A DNA stretch of 64,000 nucleotides, from contig NZ_AP018498.1 of the NCBI RefSeq assembly GCF_003569745.1, positions 1,054,001 to 1,118,000 on the forward strand. Direction: 5' to 3'. Under the pieces are notes generated by a model. The model saw only the letters and a list, made by a program, of their open reading frames with translations, did no database searches and was not told the origin of the DNA. Origin of the DNA: Altererythrobacter sp. B11 (GTDB lineage Bacteria; Pseudomonadota; Alphaproteobacteria; Sphingomonadales; Sphingomonadaceae). The first letter of the stretch is position 1. Each line of letters begins with the position of its first letter. Below, piece by piece: positions 1-8,745 of the stretch. A program made the translations under genes and the position numbers.

Positions 1-213
1 CCCCGCCGGAATAGCGCCGGGCTTTCCTACTTCCCGCCGGCGGTGCTGGGTGCCGGCATGTCTCTCCGCCCGCTCTCTGCCTCTGCCCAGCCCCGCGCAA
101 GTTATTGGCTTCGGGGCAGAATTTTTGCGCACGAACCCTGTTCCAGCGTGTTCCAGCGGGCGGCGCCGGAACGCTGCCCGCTGAACCGAGATGCCCGCGC
201 GCGGCAGGCGCCG

Positions 214-756
214 TCAGGCTGCGCTGCCCGCCTTCACCTTGTTCTGGAAGCTCTTGCGCAGCTTCATCAGCTTGGGGGGAATCACCGCCAGGCAATAGGG
301 GTTCCGCTGGCCTTCGCCCTCCCAATATTCCTGATGGTAATCCTCGGCCGGATACCATTCGGAGGGACCCTCGATCGTGGTCACGGCCATTTCGCCATGC
401 TCCGCATTCCACCGGCCGATGGCCGCCTCGGCCTCCTGCCGCTGGGCATCGCCAAGTGGGAAGATCGCGCTGCGATATTGCGTGCCCACGTCATTGCCCT
501 GGCGGTTGAGCTGCGTCGGATCATGCGTGCCCAGGAACACGTCGAGGATCTCCGCATAGGAAATCACCGCCGGGTCATAGGTCACGCGGATCGCCTCGGC
601 ATGGCCGGTAGAGCCGCTGCACACCTGCTTGTAGGTGGGATCGGCCACGGTGCCGCCGATATAGCCGCTTTCCACTTCGCTGACGCCGACCACGTCGCGA
701 AACACGGCCTCTGTGCACCAGAAGCACCCACCGGCCAGGATCGCCTGTTCGCTCAT
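214..756 (-). CDS. msrA: Peptide-methionine (S)-S-oxide reductase MsrA
   Basis: Reduces the S-epimer of methionine sulfoxide in oxidised proteins and free methionine. The 180-residue product has the family's N-terminal signature GCFWCTE, with catalytic Cys11 and a second Cys at 14, and the GYIGG and YDP segments typical of MsrA. The length is normal for a single-domain MsrA. There is no signal peptide, so it should be cytoplasmic. It is divergent from the methyltransferase-like gene starting at 858, with about 100 bp between them for both promoters. The MsrB partner is encoded separately at about 47.3 kb. Confidence 0.96.
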   Translation of the reverse strand: MSEQAILAGGCFWCTEAVFRDVVGVSEVESGYIGGTVADPTYKQVCSGSTGHAEAIRVTYDPAVISYAEILDVFLGTHDPTQLNRQGNDVGTQYRSAIFPLGDAQRQEAEAAIGRWNAEHGEMAVTTIEGPSEWYPAEDYHQEYWEGEGQRNPYCLAVIPPKLMKLRKSFQNKVKAGSAA

Positions 757-857
757 CTCTCAATCTCCTTCCCCGGCAAGATGGGGGCCTGCAAGCCGCT
801 TGTCATCCCGCCCGGCTACCCTAGTCTGGCACGGGAAAGCAGGCAGGGAGTGTTGCG

Positions 858-1676
858 ATGAAAAGGGTGATCTGGGCGGCGGTGGCCGCGGTGAGCATGG
901 TGGTGCCGATGGCGGCGCAGGCGCAGGATACGCTGGACGGCGTGCTGGCCGATGCGCGCCGCGCCGAAGACGCCCCACGCGATCGCTATCGCCATCCGAG
1001 GGAGACGCTGGAATTCTTCCAGGTGGAACCCGGCATGACGGTGGCCGATTACCTGCCGGCCGGCGGCTGGTACACGCGCATCCTGGTCCCCTATCTGGGG
1101 CCGCAGGGGCGTTACATCGCCATCGGGCCCGATGTCAGCGCCATGGAAGAGCGAATGCGCAATTACATGGGCGGGCTGGCGGAGAAATTCCCCGCGAGCA
1201 CGGCGAAGTGGAACCTGCCGGCGGAAGGGCCGGAGATCACTGCTTTCAACATGGATGCCTATCCCGAAGCCCTTGATGGCACGGTGGACCGGGTGCTGAT
1301 CTTCCGGGAAATGCACAACCAGTTCCGCTTCGGCTGGTTGCATGACGATCTGCTCAAGATCCGCCGCATGCTCAAGCCCGGCGGGATGGTGGGTCTCACC
1401 GATCATCGCGCATCGGAGGATGCGCCCTTTTCGATGACCGACGGCAACAAGGGCTATCTGCGCCAGAGCGACGTGATCGCGCTGATGGACGCCTATGGCT
1501 TCGATCTGGTGGCGGAGAGCGAGATCAACGCCAATCCGAAGGACACCAAGGATTACGAGCGCGGGGTGTGGGCGCTGCCGCCCGGCCTTTCCGGCGCCAC
1601 GGATGCGACGCGGCCGAAGCTGGAAGCGATCGGCGAAAGCGACCGGATGACGCTGCTGTTCCGCAAGCGGCCGTGA
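858..1676 (+). CDS. Exported class I SAM-methyltransferase-like protein
   Basis: The 272-residue product opens with a clear signal peptide (MKR, a hydrophobic stretch, then AQAQ at about residue 22). The rest resembles a class I SAM-dependent methyltransferase: a degenerate motif I (VADYLPAGGWYTR, residues about 62-74), an acidic strand (IGPDVSAME) and a late KPGGMVGLTDHR segment. A GGGAG Shine-Dalgarno sequence precedes the ATG. A methyltransferase behind a signal peptide is odd because SAM is cytoplasmic. It may have another role or retain only the fold. The substrate cannot be told from the sequence. Confidence 0.75.
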   Translation: MKRVIWAAVAAVSMVVPMAAQAQDTLDGVLADARRAEDAPRDRYRHPRETLEFFQVEPGMTVADYLPAGGWYTRILVPYLGPQGRYIAIGPDVSAMEERMRNYMGGLAEKFPASTAKWNLPAEGPEITAFNMDAYPEALDGTVDRVLIFREMHNQFRFGWLHDDLLKIRRMLKPGGMVGLTDHRASEDAPFSMTDGNKGYLRQSDVIALMDAYGFDLVAESEINANPKDTKDYERGVWALPPGLSGATDATRPKLEAIGESDRMTLLFRKRP

Positions 1677-1737
1677 TCCTGCGCGTGGGCGGCGGCACCT
1701 CTGGACTTGGCGCCATGGCGATCATACTTCCCCGCGC

Positions 1738-2589
1738 ATGAGCACACTTACCGTCGCCGCGCTGCAACTGGCGCTGGGCTCGCAGGACGAGCAGGAGAAC
1801 ATCGCCGCCGTGTCCGCGCTGGTGGAGGAGGCCGCCGGGCGCGGCGCGCAGGTGATCCTGCCGCCCGAGCTCTTCTCCGGCCCCTATTTCTGCCAGGCGG
1901 AGGAGGAGGCGCTGTTTGCTCTCGCCCGCCCCACCGCGCAGCATCCCTCGGTCGTGGCGATGCAGCGGCTGGCCAAGGCGCTGGGCGTGGCGATCCCGAC
2001 TAGCTTCTTCGAGAAAGACGGCCCGCATTATTACAACACGCTGGCCATGGTCGGCGCCGATGGCGAGATCATGGGCACTTACCGCAAGAGCCATATCCCC
2101 GACGGGCCGGGCTATGAGGAAAAGTTCTATTTCCGCCCGGGCAACACCGGCTTCAAGGTGTGGGATGTGTTCGGCACGCGGATCGGCGTGGGCGTGTGCT
2201 GGGACCAGTGGTATCCGGAAACGGCGCGGGCCATGGCGCTGATGGGGGCGGAGGTGCTGTTCTACCCCACGGCGATCGGCTCGGAACCCTATGACAGCGA
2301 ACTCGACACCAGCCGCATGTGGCGCCGCGCGATGGTGGGCCATGCGGTGAGCAATTGCATGCCCGTGGTCGCCGCCAACCGGATCGGGGAGGAGAACGGC
2401 CAGTCCTTCTACGGCCACAGCTTCATCACCGACGAATGGGGTGATTTCCTGGCGGAATTCGGCGGCGGCAAGACCGGCGCGCTGGTGGCGCGGCTCGATC
2501 TCGCCCGTGCGGAGCGGCACCGCGCGGGCATGGGCTTCTTCCGCGACCGCAGGCCCGATCTCTACCGCCGGCTGAGCGAGGACGTTTGA
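1738..2589 (+). CDS. aguB: N-carbamoylputrescine amidase
   Basis: Member of the nitrilase (C-N hydrolase) superfamily, expected to convert N-carbamoylputrescine to putrescine, CO2 and ammonia. The Glu-Lys-Cys triad is visible: Glu in LPPELFS (about residue 43), Lys in YRKSHIPDG (about 117) and Cys in GVGVCWDQWYPE (about 155). The 283-residue length and the CWDQWYPE motif match AguB rather than other nitrilases. No agmatine deiminase (aguA) is adjacent. The stop codon overlaps the TTG start of folK, so the two are probably translationally coupled. Confidence 0.9.
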   Translation: MSTLTVAALQLALGSQDEQENIAAVSALVEEAAGRGAQVILPPELFSGPYFCQAEEEALFALARPTAQHPSVVAMQRLAKALGVAIPTSFFEKDGPHYYNTLAMVGADGEIMGTYRKSHIPDGPGYEEKFYFRPGNTGFKVWDVFGTRIGVGVCWDQWYPETARAMALMGAEVLFYPTAIGSEPYDSELDTSRMWRRAMVGHAVSNCMPVVAANRIGEENGQSFYGHSFITDEWGDFLAEFGGGKTGALVARLDLARAERHRAGMGFFRDRRPDLYRRLSEDV

Positions 2590-3080
2590 AGCAGCTCTAT
2601 CTGGTCGCGCTCGGATCGAACCGGCGCCATCACCGCTTCGGGCCTCCGCGTGCCGTGCTGGCGGCGGCGGCGGAGCGGATCGGGCGCAAGCTGGGGGATG
2701 TGGTGGCGCTCTCGCCGATACGCGACAGCGCACCGGTCGGCCCCTCGCTGCGGCGCTATGCCAATGGCGCGCTGGTGCTGAAGACCGGGCTCGCGCCCGA
2801 AGAGCTGCTGCGCAAGCTGAAGAAGATGGAAGCGCGCTTCGGCCGCCGCGCGCGCGGCCAGCGGTGGAGCGCACGGGTGCTCGATCTCGATCTGGTGCTG
2901 TGGAGCGGGGGTGCCTGGGCCTCCCCCGATCTCATCGTCCCGCACCCGCTGTTCCGCCAGCGGGACTTCGTGCTCGGCCCCGCCGCCGCCATTGCGCCCC
3001 GGTGGCGCGACCCATTGACCCACCTGACGCTGCGCCAGCTCCACTACCGCTTGACCCGCCACCGCCCCCTGCCTAGGTGA
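2586..3080 (+). CDS. folK: HPPK, 6-hydroxymethyl-7,8-dihydropterin pyrophosphokinase
   Basis: Transfers pyrophosphate from ATP to 6-hydroxymethyl-7,8-dihydropterin in folate synthesis. The 164-residue protein has the N-terminal ALGSN motif, the PVGP substrate segment and the FolK signature around RWSARVLDLDLVLW (residues about 95-108), ending with VPHPLFRQRDFVL. The start is TTG, embedded in the aguB stop (TTGA overlap), and no better start lies upstream. The rest of the folate pathway is not in the window. Family assignment is firm. Confidence 0.92.
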   Translation: MKQLYLVALGSNRRHHRFGPPRAVLAAAAERIGRKLGDVVALSPIRDSAPVGPSLRRYANGALVLKTGLAPEELLRKLKKMEARFGRRARGQRWSARVLDLDLVLWSGGAWASPDLIVPHPLFRQRDFVLGPAAAIAPRWRDPLTHLTLRQLHYRLTRHRPLPR

Positions 3081-3101
3081 GCCGCCTCACCGCAAGCGCG
3101 G

Positions 3102-3177
3102 GGGCCCTTAGCTCAGTCGGTAGAGCAACTGACTTTTAATCAGTAGGTCGCTGGTTCGAACCCAGCAGGGCTCACCA
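3102..3177 (+). tRNA. tRNA-Lys (anticodon UUU)
   Basis: A 76-nt cloverleaf: acceptor GGGCCCT pairs with AGGGCTC (one G-U pair), D arm GCTC/GAGC, anticodon arm ACTGA-CTTTTAA-TCAGT with anticodon TTT, T arm with the GGTTCGAACCC consensus, and an encoded CCA end. No integrase or duplicated 3' end was seen nearby, so there is no sign that it serves as an attachment site. Confidence 0.97.
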
Positions 3178-3241
3178 TATTTTTCGGAAGCCCTGGCTTC
3201 CGATGCTCCGATCGAAGCGGATAGAGCATTGCCCGCCCGTG

Positions 3242-4579
3242 CTAGCCGGCGGCGGGCAGGGTGACCACCGCCTCGAATCCCCCACCAGGCCGGTTCCTCA
3301 GGCTCAGACTCCCGCCGTGGCTCTCTGCCAGCGCTTTCACGATCGCCAGACCGAGGCCAGCCCCGCCACTGTGACGACCCCGTGATCCTTCGACGCGAAC
3401 GAAGGGCCGGGGCAGGCTCTCGATCATCTCGTCCGGGACGCCCGGCCCCGAGTCTATGACCCGAACTGCCACGCGCGCTCCCCTGGATTGCAGCGAAACC
3501 TGGGCGGTCTTGCCATACTTGATGGCGTTGTCGATGAGGTTGCCGACTATGCGCCGAAAAGCCAGCGGGTTGCAGCGGCAGGGCAAAGGGTGGGTGGGCA
3601 CCTCGCAGGTCACGGCAGCCCCGGTTTCCTTATGCAGGTCGACAAGGGTAAGTAACTCTTCGCGCGCGTCGATCACGCAGATGGTCGCCGCCGGCTGACT
3701 CTCCGTCTTGGCGAATAAAAGGATATCCTCGATGAGCGCGGCCATCTCCGAGACATCGGTCTGTGCGCGTTCGCGTTGGCCCTGATCCTCAATGAATTCG
3801 GCACGAAGGCGCAGCCGGGTGAGGTAGGTGCGCAGGTCGTGAGCGATCGCCGCGAGCATGGCTGTGCGCTCTTCCACCAGACCCGCAATGCGCCTCTTCA
3901 TCGCATTGAGGGCCGTCGTCAGATCGCGCAATTCCGGCCCGCCCGTAAGCGGAAGATCCTGATCGCGCCCGTCGTAACGCAGGGATCGGGCATCACCCGC
4001 CAGGCGCGAGATGGGCCGGATAATCTGCAGCCAGAGCACCAGAAGCAGTGCGGCAATCACCATCGCGGCCGCACCCGCGATGATATTGTAGCGCGAGGCA
4101 ATTTGCCGCAGGAGGAGCGGCGCCCGCTCGATCGCCACCACCTCGCCGGTGTGAAGTCGCACCAGCACCCGCATCGGTCCCGCAGGCGCATCCGCACCGG
4201 GGATGCCGCGACCATGGCGAACCTGCACCAGCAGTTCGCGCCCCTTCAGTTCACTGGCGAACTCGCGAAAGCGGGCATTCAGCCGGGGCGCATCGCGCAT
4301 CGCCCCCGGCCCGACTGCCTCTGCCGGAACGTCGCTTAGCAGTTCTACGGTCGTTCCACCCACGCTGGCCGCGCGGGCAATCCGTTCGCGCAGATCGGGG
4401 GGGGCGGCTTCGAGCGTCTCGGCAATCTCTCGCACATCGGTGGGATTGACGAGCCTGAATGTCGCGGGCCTGCCGTCGGGCCAGATCACGGCGAGCAGAA
4501 TCGCCAGTTGCAGGATGCCGAGACCGAGCACCAGTATTGCCGCTACGCGCAGCAGCAGGCTGCCCCACAACCGCTTCAT
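3242..4579 (-). CDS. Membrane sensor histidine kinase
   Basis: A 445-residue two-component sensor kinase. A transmembrane helix lies near residues 8-32, then a periplasmic domain to about 165, a second helix at about 167-188, a HAMP linker, and the H-box AIAHDLRTYLTRLR with the phospho-acceptor His. The ATPase part has the N-box (NLIDNAIKYG), a D-x-G-x-G motif (VIDSGPGVP) and the G2 motif GAGLGLAIV. The start ATG overlaps the response-regulator stop (ATGA), so the pair is co-translated. The signal is unknown. The organisation resembles EnvZ/CusS-type kinases. Confidence 0.93.
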   Translation of the reverse strand: MKRLWGSLLLRVAAILVLGLGILQLAILLAVIWPDGRPATFRLVNPTDVREIAETLEAAPPDLRERIARAASVGGTTVELLSDVPAEAVGPGAMRDAPRLNARFREFASELKGRELLVQVRHGRGIPGADAPAGPMRVLVRLHTGEVVAIERAPLLLRQIASRYNIIAGAAAMVIAALLLVLWLQIIRPISRLAGDARSLRYDGRDQDLPLTGGPELRDLTTALNAMKRRIAGLVEERTAMLAAIAHDLRTYLTRLRLRAEFIEDQGQRERAQTDVSEMAALIEDILLFAKTESQPAATICVIDAREELLTLVDLHKETGAAVTCEVPTHPLPCRCNPLAFRRIVGNLIDNAIKYGKTAQVSLQSRGARVAVRVIDSGPGVPDEMIESLPRPFVRVEGSRGRHSGGAGLGLAIVKALAESHGGSLSLRNRPGGGFEAVVTLPAAG

Positions 4580-5319
4580 GCGCTGGTCCCGGTCTCCACG
4601 GCCGGCGCGAACAGATAGCCTCCTCCGCGCACGGTTCGGATAAAGGTGGGAGCATTCGGCTGATCCCCTAGCTTCCTGCGCAATCGGCCGAGTTGCACAT
4701 CGATGGTGCGATCATAGGGTGCGGCATCGCGCCCCCTTGTCCAGTCAAGCAGCTGGTCCCTTGTAAGAACCCGCTGGGGGTGCTCGAGCAGTGCCAGGAG
4801 CAGGTCGAATTCGCCGCCGGTCAGTTCGACGGGTTGGCCGTCAGCATCGGTCAGACGGCGCGATCCGGCGTCCAGCGACCAGCCGGCGAAGCGGTAAAAC
4901 CGCGCCGGATGCGCCTGTGGCCGGTGGGCCTCTCGCGTTCGTCGCAGAACGGCGCGGACCCGGGCGAGCAGTTCGCGCGGGTTGAAGGGCTTGGGCAGGT
5001 AATCGTCGGCGCCGAGCTCAAGGCCGAGGATGCGATCAATGTCGTCGCTTTTGGCAGTGACCATGATCACCGGGACCGGAACGGGCATGGCTTGCAGACG
5101 GCGGCAGATCGACAACCCGTCTTCGCCAGGCAGCATCAGGTCCAGCAACACGAGGTCGATCCGGCGCCGCGCAAGCAGACGGGTGAGTTCGGCGCCATCG
5201 GAACACGGGCAGGCTTCGAATCCTTCACGTCCAAGCAGGCCCGCGACAAGCTCGCGGATCTCCGGATCGTCCTCAACCAGCGCGATGACGGTGCGCTGCG
5301 TGCTTTCGTCCCCAGCCAT
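4576..5319 (-). CDS. OmpR-family response regulator
   Basis: A receiver domain (acidic pair in LVEDDPE, phospho-Asp in LLDLMLPG, Thr in MVTAKS, Lys in LPKPF) is followed by a C-terminal winged-helix DNA-binding domain ending in RTVRGGGYLF. I chose the ATG at 5319 (MAGDEST) over the GTG 33 bp upstream because GGAG lies in front of it; that assignment gives 247 residues. It is co-transcribed with the kinase. The neighbouring divergent exported proteins are plausible targets, since the 5320-5463 region holds both promoters. Confidence 0.93.
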   Translation of the reverse strand: MAGDESTQRTVIALVEDDPEIRELVAGLLGREGFEACPCSDGAELTRLLARRRIDLVLLDLMLPGEDGLSICRRLQAMPVPVPVIMVTAKSDDIDRILGLELGADDYLPKPFNPRELLARVRAVLRRTREAHRPQAHPARFYRFAGWSLDAGSRRLTDADGQPVELTGGEFDLLLALLEHPQRVLTRDQLLDWTRGRDAAPYDRTIDVQLGRLRRKLGDQPNAPTFIRTVRGGGYLFAPAVETGTSA

Positions 5320-5463
5320 GGTTGCAATTCGCTCCGCAATCGGGGGGCGCACAAGCGCAAAGTTTGCCGGTTACATTTCGTTGCCGTTCGTCACCTGCGG
5401 GTGATCGCCGGCTTACTCTGCACCGCCACTGTCTGATCAGTTACAAACCACGGAGTAAAAGAC

Positions 5464-6033
5464 GTGAAAATCAGGACACTCTCGATCGCCGCGGCAATCG
5501 GCCTCGCAAGCTTCGGCGTGTTCGCCGGGTCACCCGCGGAAGCGCGCGAGCATGGTCGGATCGTACGCGGCCAAGGCCCGAATGGCGGAGGCTACGTGGC
5601 TGGACGGCATGTCGCTCGCGAACCTGGATCAGCTACGGTGACCCGCGGAGCGGCTACCCGGGATGGCCGGGGTTATCGTCAGGTCCGGGAATCCGACTGG
5701 GGCGACGGCACTTTCACGAGCAGCACCCAGCGGCGCTATGCCGATGGGGACAGCGTGCAGCGCAGCGGGACGGTAACCCGCGGTGACGGTTCCCTTTCCA
5801 CCAGCCTGAGCCGCACAGGCAGGCAGGGCAACAGCCAATCGGGCTGGAGCACGATCTATCGAACCGACGACGGCTACACTCGCAGCAGCGGTGCCAGCAC
5901 TTCGCAAGGTCGCGGCTACTCTGCGACCCGCGACGTTTCCGTCTCGGATAGCGCCGTCACGATCCAGACCGATGCCGCCACCAATGGCGGGCGCACGGTA
6001 TCGCGCACCCGCACCGTTCCGCGGCCGAACTGA
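5464..6033 (+). CDS. Exported Gly/Ser/Thr/Arg-rich protein of unknown function
   Basis: A 189-residue product with an N-terminal signal peptide (MKIRTLSIAAAIGLASFGVFA, likely cut near SPAEA) and a repetitive, charged, Gly/Ser/Thr/Arg-rich body with recurring TVTRG and RDGRGY-type segments. No catalytic motif is recognisable. It is 14 bp upstream of the EF-hand gene on the same strand and divergent from the OmpR-type regulator, which suggests envelope-stress control. I do not recognise the family with confidence. Confidence 0.75.
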   Translation: MKIRTLSIAAAIGLASFGVFAGSPAEAREHGRIVRGQGPNGGGYVAGRHVAREPGSATVTRGAATRDGRGYRQVRESDWGDGTFTSSTQRRYADGDSVQRSGTVTRGDGSLSTSLSRTGRQGNSQSGWSTIYRTDDGYTRSSGASTSQGRGYSATRDVSVSDSAVTIQTDAATNGGRTVSRTRTVPRPN

Positions 6034-6047
6034 GAAAGGACGAGGAA

Positions 6048-6464
6048 ATGACAAAGTCTATCGCGCTGCTTCTCGCCGTCGTCGCCGCCGGCGCTGCCAG
6101 CCCGGCACTCGCCCAGATGCAGTTCGAACCGGGGGAGATGCTCGCTCGCGCCGATGCCGATGGTGATGGTCGCATCACGCGAGCCGAAAACCGCGCAGCA
6201 CGGGAGCAGACCTTCGCCCGGATCGACCGCAACGGTGACGGAATGATCACTTCGCAAGATCTACCCGGCCGCCGGAGCGGCGAGCGGCTGCAGAAACTCA
6301 TCGCCAGCCTCGACGCTGATGGAGACGGACGCGCGTCGCGAAAGGAATTCGTCGAAGGCCGCACTGTCGCCTTCGACCGCGCCGACGCGAACCACGACGG
6401 CGCCGTCGACAGAGATGAACTTGCCTCCTTCCGGGAAGCTGCAGCCCAGCTGCGCTCCCGGTAG
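6048..6464 (+). CDS. Exported EF-hand calcium-binding protein
   Basis: The 138-residue product starts with a signal peptide ending near SPALAQ. Four EF-hand loops follow: DADGDGRITRAE, DRNGDGMITSQD, DADGDGRASRKE and DANHDGAVDRDE, each with Asp/Asn at coordinating positions 1, 3 and 5 and an acidic residue at 12. It resembles the calmodulin-like EF-hand proteins common in Sphingomonadales periplasm. An AGAAAGGACGAGG ribosome site precedes the ATG. It likely forms an operon with the upstream exported protein. Confidence 0.9.
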   Translation: MTKSIALLLAVVAAGAASPALAQMQFEPGEMLARADADGDGRITRAENRAAREQTFARIDRNGDGMITSQDLPGRRSGERLQKLIASLDADGDGRASRKEFVEGRTVAFDRADANHDGAVDRDELASFREAAAQLRSR

Positions 6465-6470
6465 GCGGCA

Positions 6471-6526
6471 CCGCCGACGGCCGCTGCCCCGTGCCCCCAC
6501 GCCGAGGCCGTCGGCGGGCTTCTCTT
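6471..6526 (+). terminator. Probable terminator after EF-hand gene
   Basis: A perfect 12-bp inverted repeat (CCGCCGACGGCC at 6471-6482 and GGCCGTCGGCGG at 6506-6517) with a 23-nt loop lies 6 bp after the EF-hand stop and is followed by a pyrimidine-rich GCTTCTCTT. The U-tract is weak, so efficiency is uncertain. Confidence 0.5.
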
Positions 6527-6622
6527 GTGCCGCTTCAAGGCAGTTCTGACCACCAGCACTGCCGCCTCTGCACACAACGCATTGCACTTAAGAAGGTCAG
6601 GGCTCATCACCCTACCAGCGCT

Positions 6623-7606
6623 TCAGCCCGGTCCGGAGGGGGCGAGGCAGCATTGGTTGCGCCCGCCGTGCTTGGCTCGGTACAATTCGCGATCCGCCCG
6701 CTCGAGCCATTCCGCTGCCTCGCAACCCGCCTGCAGCGGGGCGATGCCGAAGCTGGCGGTTACCCTGATGCCGGGATGATCGGGCAGGCGGAGGGTTTCG
6801 ATGGCGGCGCGGAAGCGCTCCGCCACGCCCAGCGCGTCGGCCGCGCCGGTTTCCGGCAGCAGCAGGCCGAATTCCTCGCCGCCCAGTCGCCCCAGCGCAT
6901 CCCCCGCGCGCAGCACGGGTGCACAGGCAGCGGCCACGGCGACGAGCACGGCATCCCCTGCGGGATGCCCGAAGCGATCATTGATTGCCTTGAAATGATC
7001 GATGTCGAAGATGGCGAGCGCGCCGGGCCTGGCGTAGCGCGTGAAGCGGGTCACCTCCCGCTCCGCCTCCTGCAGCAAGGCCCGGCGGGTGAGGATGCCG
7101 GTCAGGAAATCGCGTTGGGCGATGCGGCGCATCTCCAGCCAGTCCAGCACCAGTTCGGCCAGCTTGCGCATGATCTCGATCTGCTGCGGCGGAAATATCC
7201 GCGGCACATTGTCCATCGCGCAGAGCGCGCCAAGGGCGTAACCCTCCCGGTTGACGAGCGGAATGCCGAGATAGCTGGCGATGTGCGGCTCGCCCCTCAC
7301 CAGCGGCGAATCGCGGAAGCGCGCATCCTGGCAAGTGTCGGGGACCACCAGGGCCTCGTTCGTCAGGATCGTGTGTTCACAGAGGGAGATGTCACGCGGC
7401 GTTTCGCTGCGGTCGACTCCGCGCCGGGCCTTGAACCATTGTCGCTCTCCGTCGACGAAGGTGACCGTCGCGATCGGCACGTTCAGCGTCATGCGGACGA
7501 GATCGGTTATGCTTTCGAAGGGCTGTTCCGCCCCCGTGTCCAGTATTTCGTAATCCGCCAGTGCGGTCAGCCGGTCGTCTTCCCGGCACGCCAAGTTCGT
7601 GCTCAT
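6623..7606 (-). CDS. GAF-GGDEF diguanylate cyclase linked to the cellulose operon
   Basis: Makes c-di-GMP from two GTP. A GAF-type sensory domain (residues about 15-155, with SLCEHTI and GIPLVNREGYALGALC) is followed by a GGDEF domain with the active motif GGEEF at about 242-246. An RAGD inhibitory I-site sits exactly five residues before it, so product feedback is expected. I chose the ATG (MSTNLACRE) after GAGAGGG over an upstream TTG; this gives 327 residues. It is on the same strand as bcsZ, about 110 bp downstream of its stop across an AT-rich gap. It may be co-transcribed or have its own promoter, and is a plausible local c-di-GMP source for the BcsA PilZ domain. Confidence 0.93.
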   Translation of the reverse strand: MSTNLACREDDRLTALADYEILDTGAEQPFESITDLVRMTLNVPIATVTFVDGERQWFKARRGVDRSETPRDISLCEHTILTNEALVVPDTCQDARFRDSPLVRGEPHIASYLGIPLVNREGYALGALCAMDNVPRIFPPQQIEIMRKLAELVLDWLEMRRIAQRDFLTGILTRRALLQEAEREVTRFTRYARPGALAIFDIDHFKAINDRFGHPAGDAVLVAVAAACAPVLRAGDALGRLGGEEFGLLLPETGAADALGVAERFRAAIETLRLPDHPGIRVTASFGIAPLQAGCEAAEWLERADRELYRAKHGGRNQCCLAPSGPG

Positions 7607-7719
7607 GCGCCCTCTCGTTTCTACGTAGGGGTTGAGCAAGCGAGTTTAATTTTTTGTTAATGGATCAACAGGATGGGCTGAGCGCGGCTGGGAGAAGCGA
7701 CGGACCCTGGCACGGATCG

Positions 7720-8745
7720 TCAGCTCATTTGCGGAAGCGTGGCGAGTGCGCCGAGGACGGTGGAGTAATAGTCCTGCTCCCCGGCCGTGCCGGGCAGCGC
7801 CGGCGGCTTGCCGGTGGTGCGATAGACCACCGCCATTCCCCCGGCGGACAGAGGATAGGGGGCGGTTTCGCCGGTCTGCACATCCACCCAGGCGGGGATC
7901 GGGCGATCCTGCGCCAGATAGGCGTTCCAGAAATGGGCGAAGTCCGACAGGGCGCCCGTGCGGCCGCCCAGCGCGAGATAGAGCGGCACGCGAATGGCGT
8001 CGAAGCCGAAGCGGGCGGGCCGCCCCTGTGCCGGCTCCACCTGCCCGCCGGGCAGCAGGTCGATCCAGTCGGTTGGCAGGGCCAGCGCGCCGAAGCGCGC
8101 CTTCATCAGCAGCTCCTCGCCATCCGCGATCAACCGCTTCCATTCCTCGGCACTGTCTGCCGCATGGAAGGCGTCCAGCGCCGGCCAGATGTAATAGGCG
8201 GGGTTCAGCGTGGTGCGTTCCGGACGGTCGAAGCCGGCGAGGCCGGGAAGCAGAACCAGCGATCCGCCGCGATCGACCACCAGGTTCTGACGGATCGCCG
8301 TGCGAACCGCAGCGGCGCGCTCGAGATAGCCCTTGCCGCTCCATTTCGCGCCCGCGATCATCAGCGCCCACGCGATAAGAATGTCGCCGTCGCTGGCGTT
8401 GTTCGTATCCGCCACCGGAACCGCCTGCGAAGGATCGTAGCGCCAGGAGTAGAGCGCGAGATCCTCACGGGCGAGCGTGGCTTCCGTCCAGCCGTGCATT
8501 GCCGCGAATGCCTCGGCATCGCCCGCCATCGCGGCGAGGAGCATGCCATAGCCCTGGCCTTCGGAATGGCTGATGCCGCCGTTGCCCGTGTCGACGATCC
8601 GCCCGTCCGGGCTGAGGAAGCGGGTCTTCATCGCATACCAGCCGCTCATGTCGGTCAGGCTGGGCGCGGTCTTGCCTGCGCTGCACCCGACAGAGGCGAG
8701 GGCGCCACCCATGGCGACCAGCAGGGTGCGCCGGTCAAAGTCCAT
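7720..8745 (-). CDS. bcsZ: Periplasmic endoglucanase of cellulose synthesis (GH8)
   Basis: Cleaves beta-1,4-glucan in the periplasm during cellulose export. The 341-residue GH8 enzyme has a Tat-like leader (FDRRTLLVAMGGALASVGC) whose ending also resembles a lipobox. Expected catalytic residues are visible: Glu in SHSEGQGYGMLLA (about residue 62) and Asp in NNASDGDILIAW. Its start overlaps the bcsD end by 11 bp, tying it into the operon. Length and motifs match BcsZ (CMCax). Confidence 0.93.
   Translation of the reverse strand: MDFDRRTLLVAMGGALASVGCSAGKTAPSLTDMSGWYAMKTRFLSPDGRIVDTGNGGISHSEGQGYGMLLAAMAGDAEAFAAMHGWTEATLAREDLALYSWRYDPSQAVPVADTNNASDGDILIAWALMIAGAKWSGKGYLERAAAVRTAIRQNLVVDRGGSLVLLPGLAGFDRPERTTLNPAYYIWPALDAFHAADSAEEWKRLIADGEELLMKARFGALALPTDWIDLLPGGQVEPAQGRPARFGFDAIRVPLYLALGGRTGALSDFAHFWNAYLAQDRPIPAWVDVQTGETAPYPLSAGGMAVVYRTTGKPPALPGTAGEQDYYSTVLGALATLPQMS

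Noticed and set aside
1-213. Possible gene fragment at the left edge
   Set aside because: No frame with convincing protein features; a plus-strand frame from 43 runs antisense through msrA and is a shadow.
3185-3202. CGGAAGCC-CT-GGCTTCCG hairpin after tRNA-Lys
   Set aside because: It lacks a downstream T-run on either strand and has only a 2-nt centre, so I do not call it a terminator.
3102-3241. tRNA-Lys as an integration site
   Set aside because: No integrase, no duplicated tRNA end and no change in gene style downstream.
5986-6050. Frameshifted joining of the exported protein and EF-hand genes
   Set aside because: A clear stop, a ribosome site and a new signal peptide show two separate genes.
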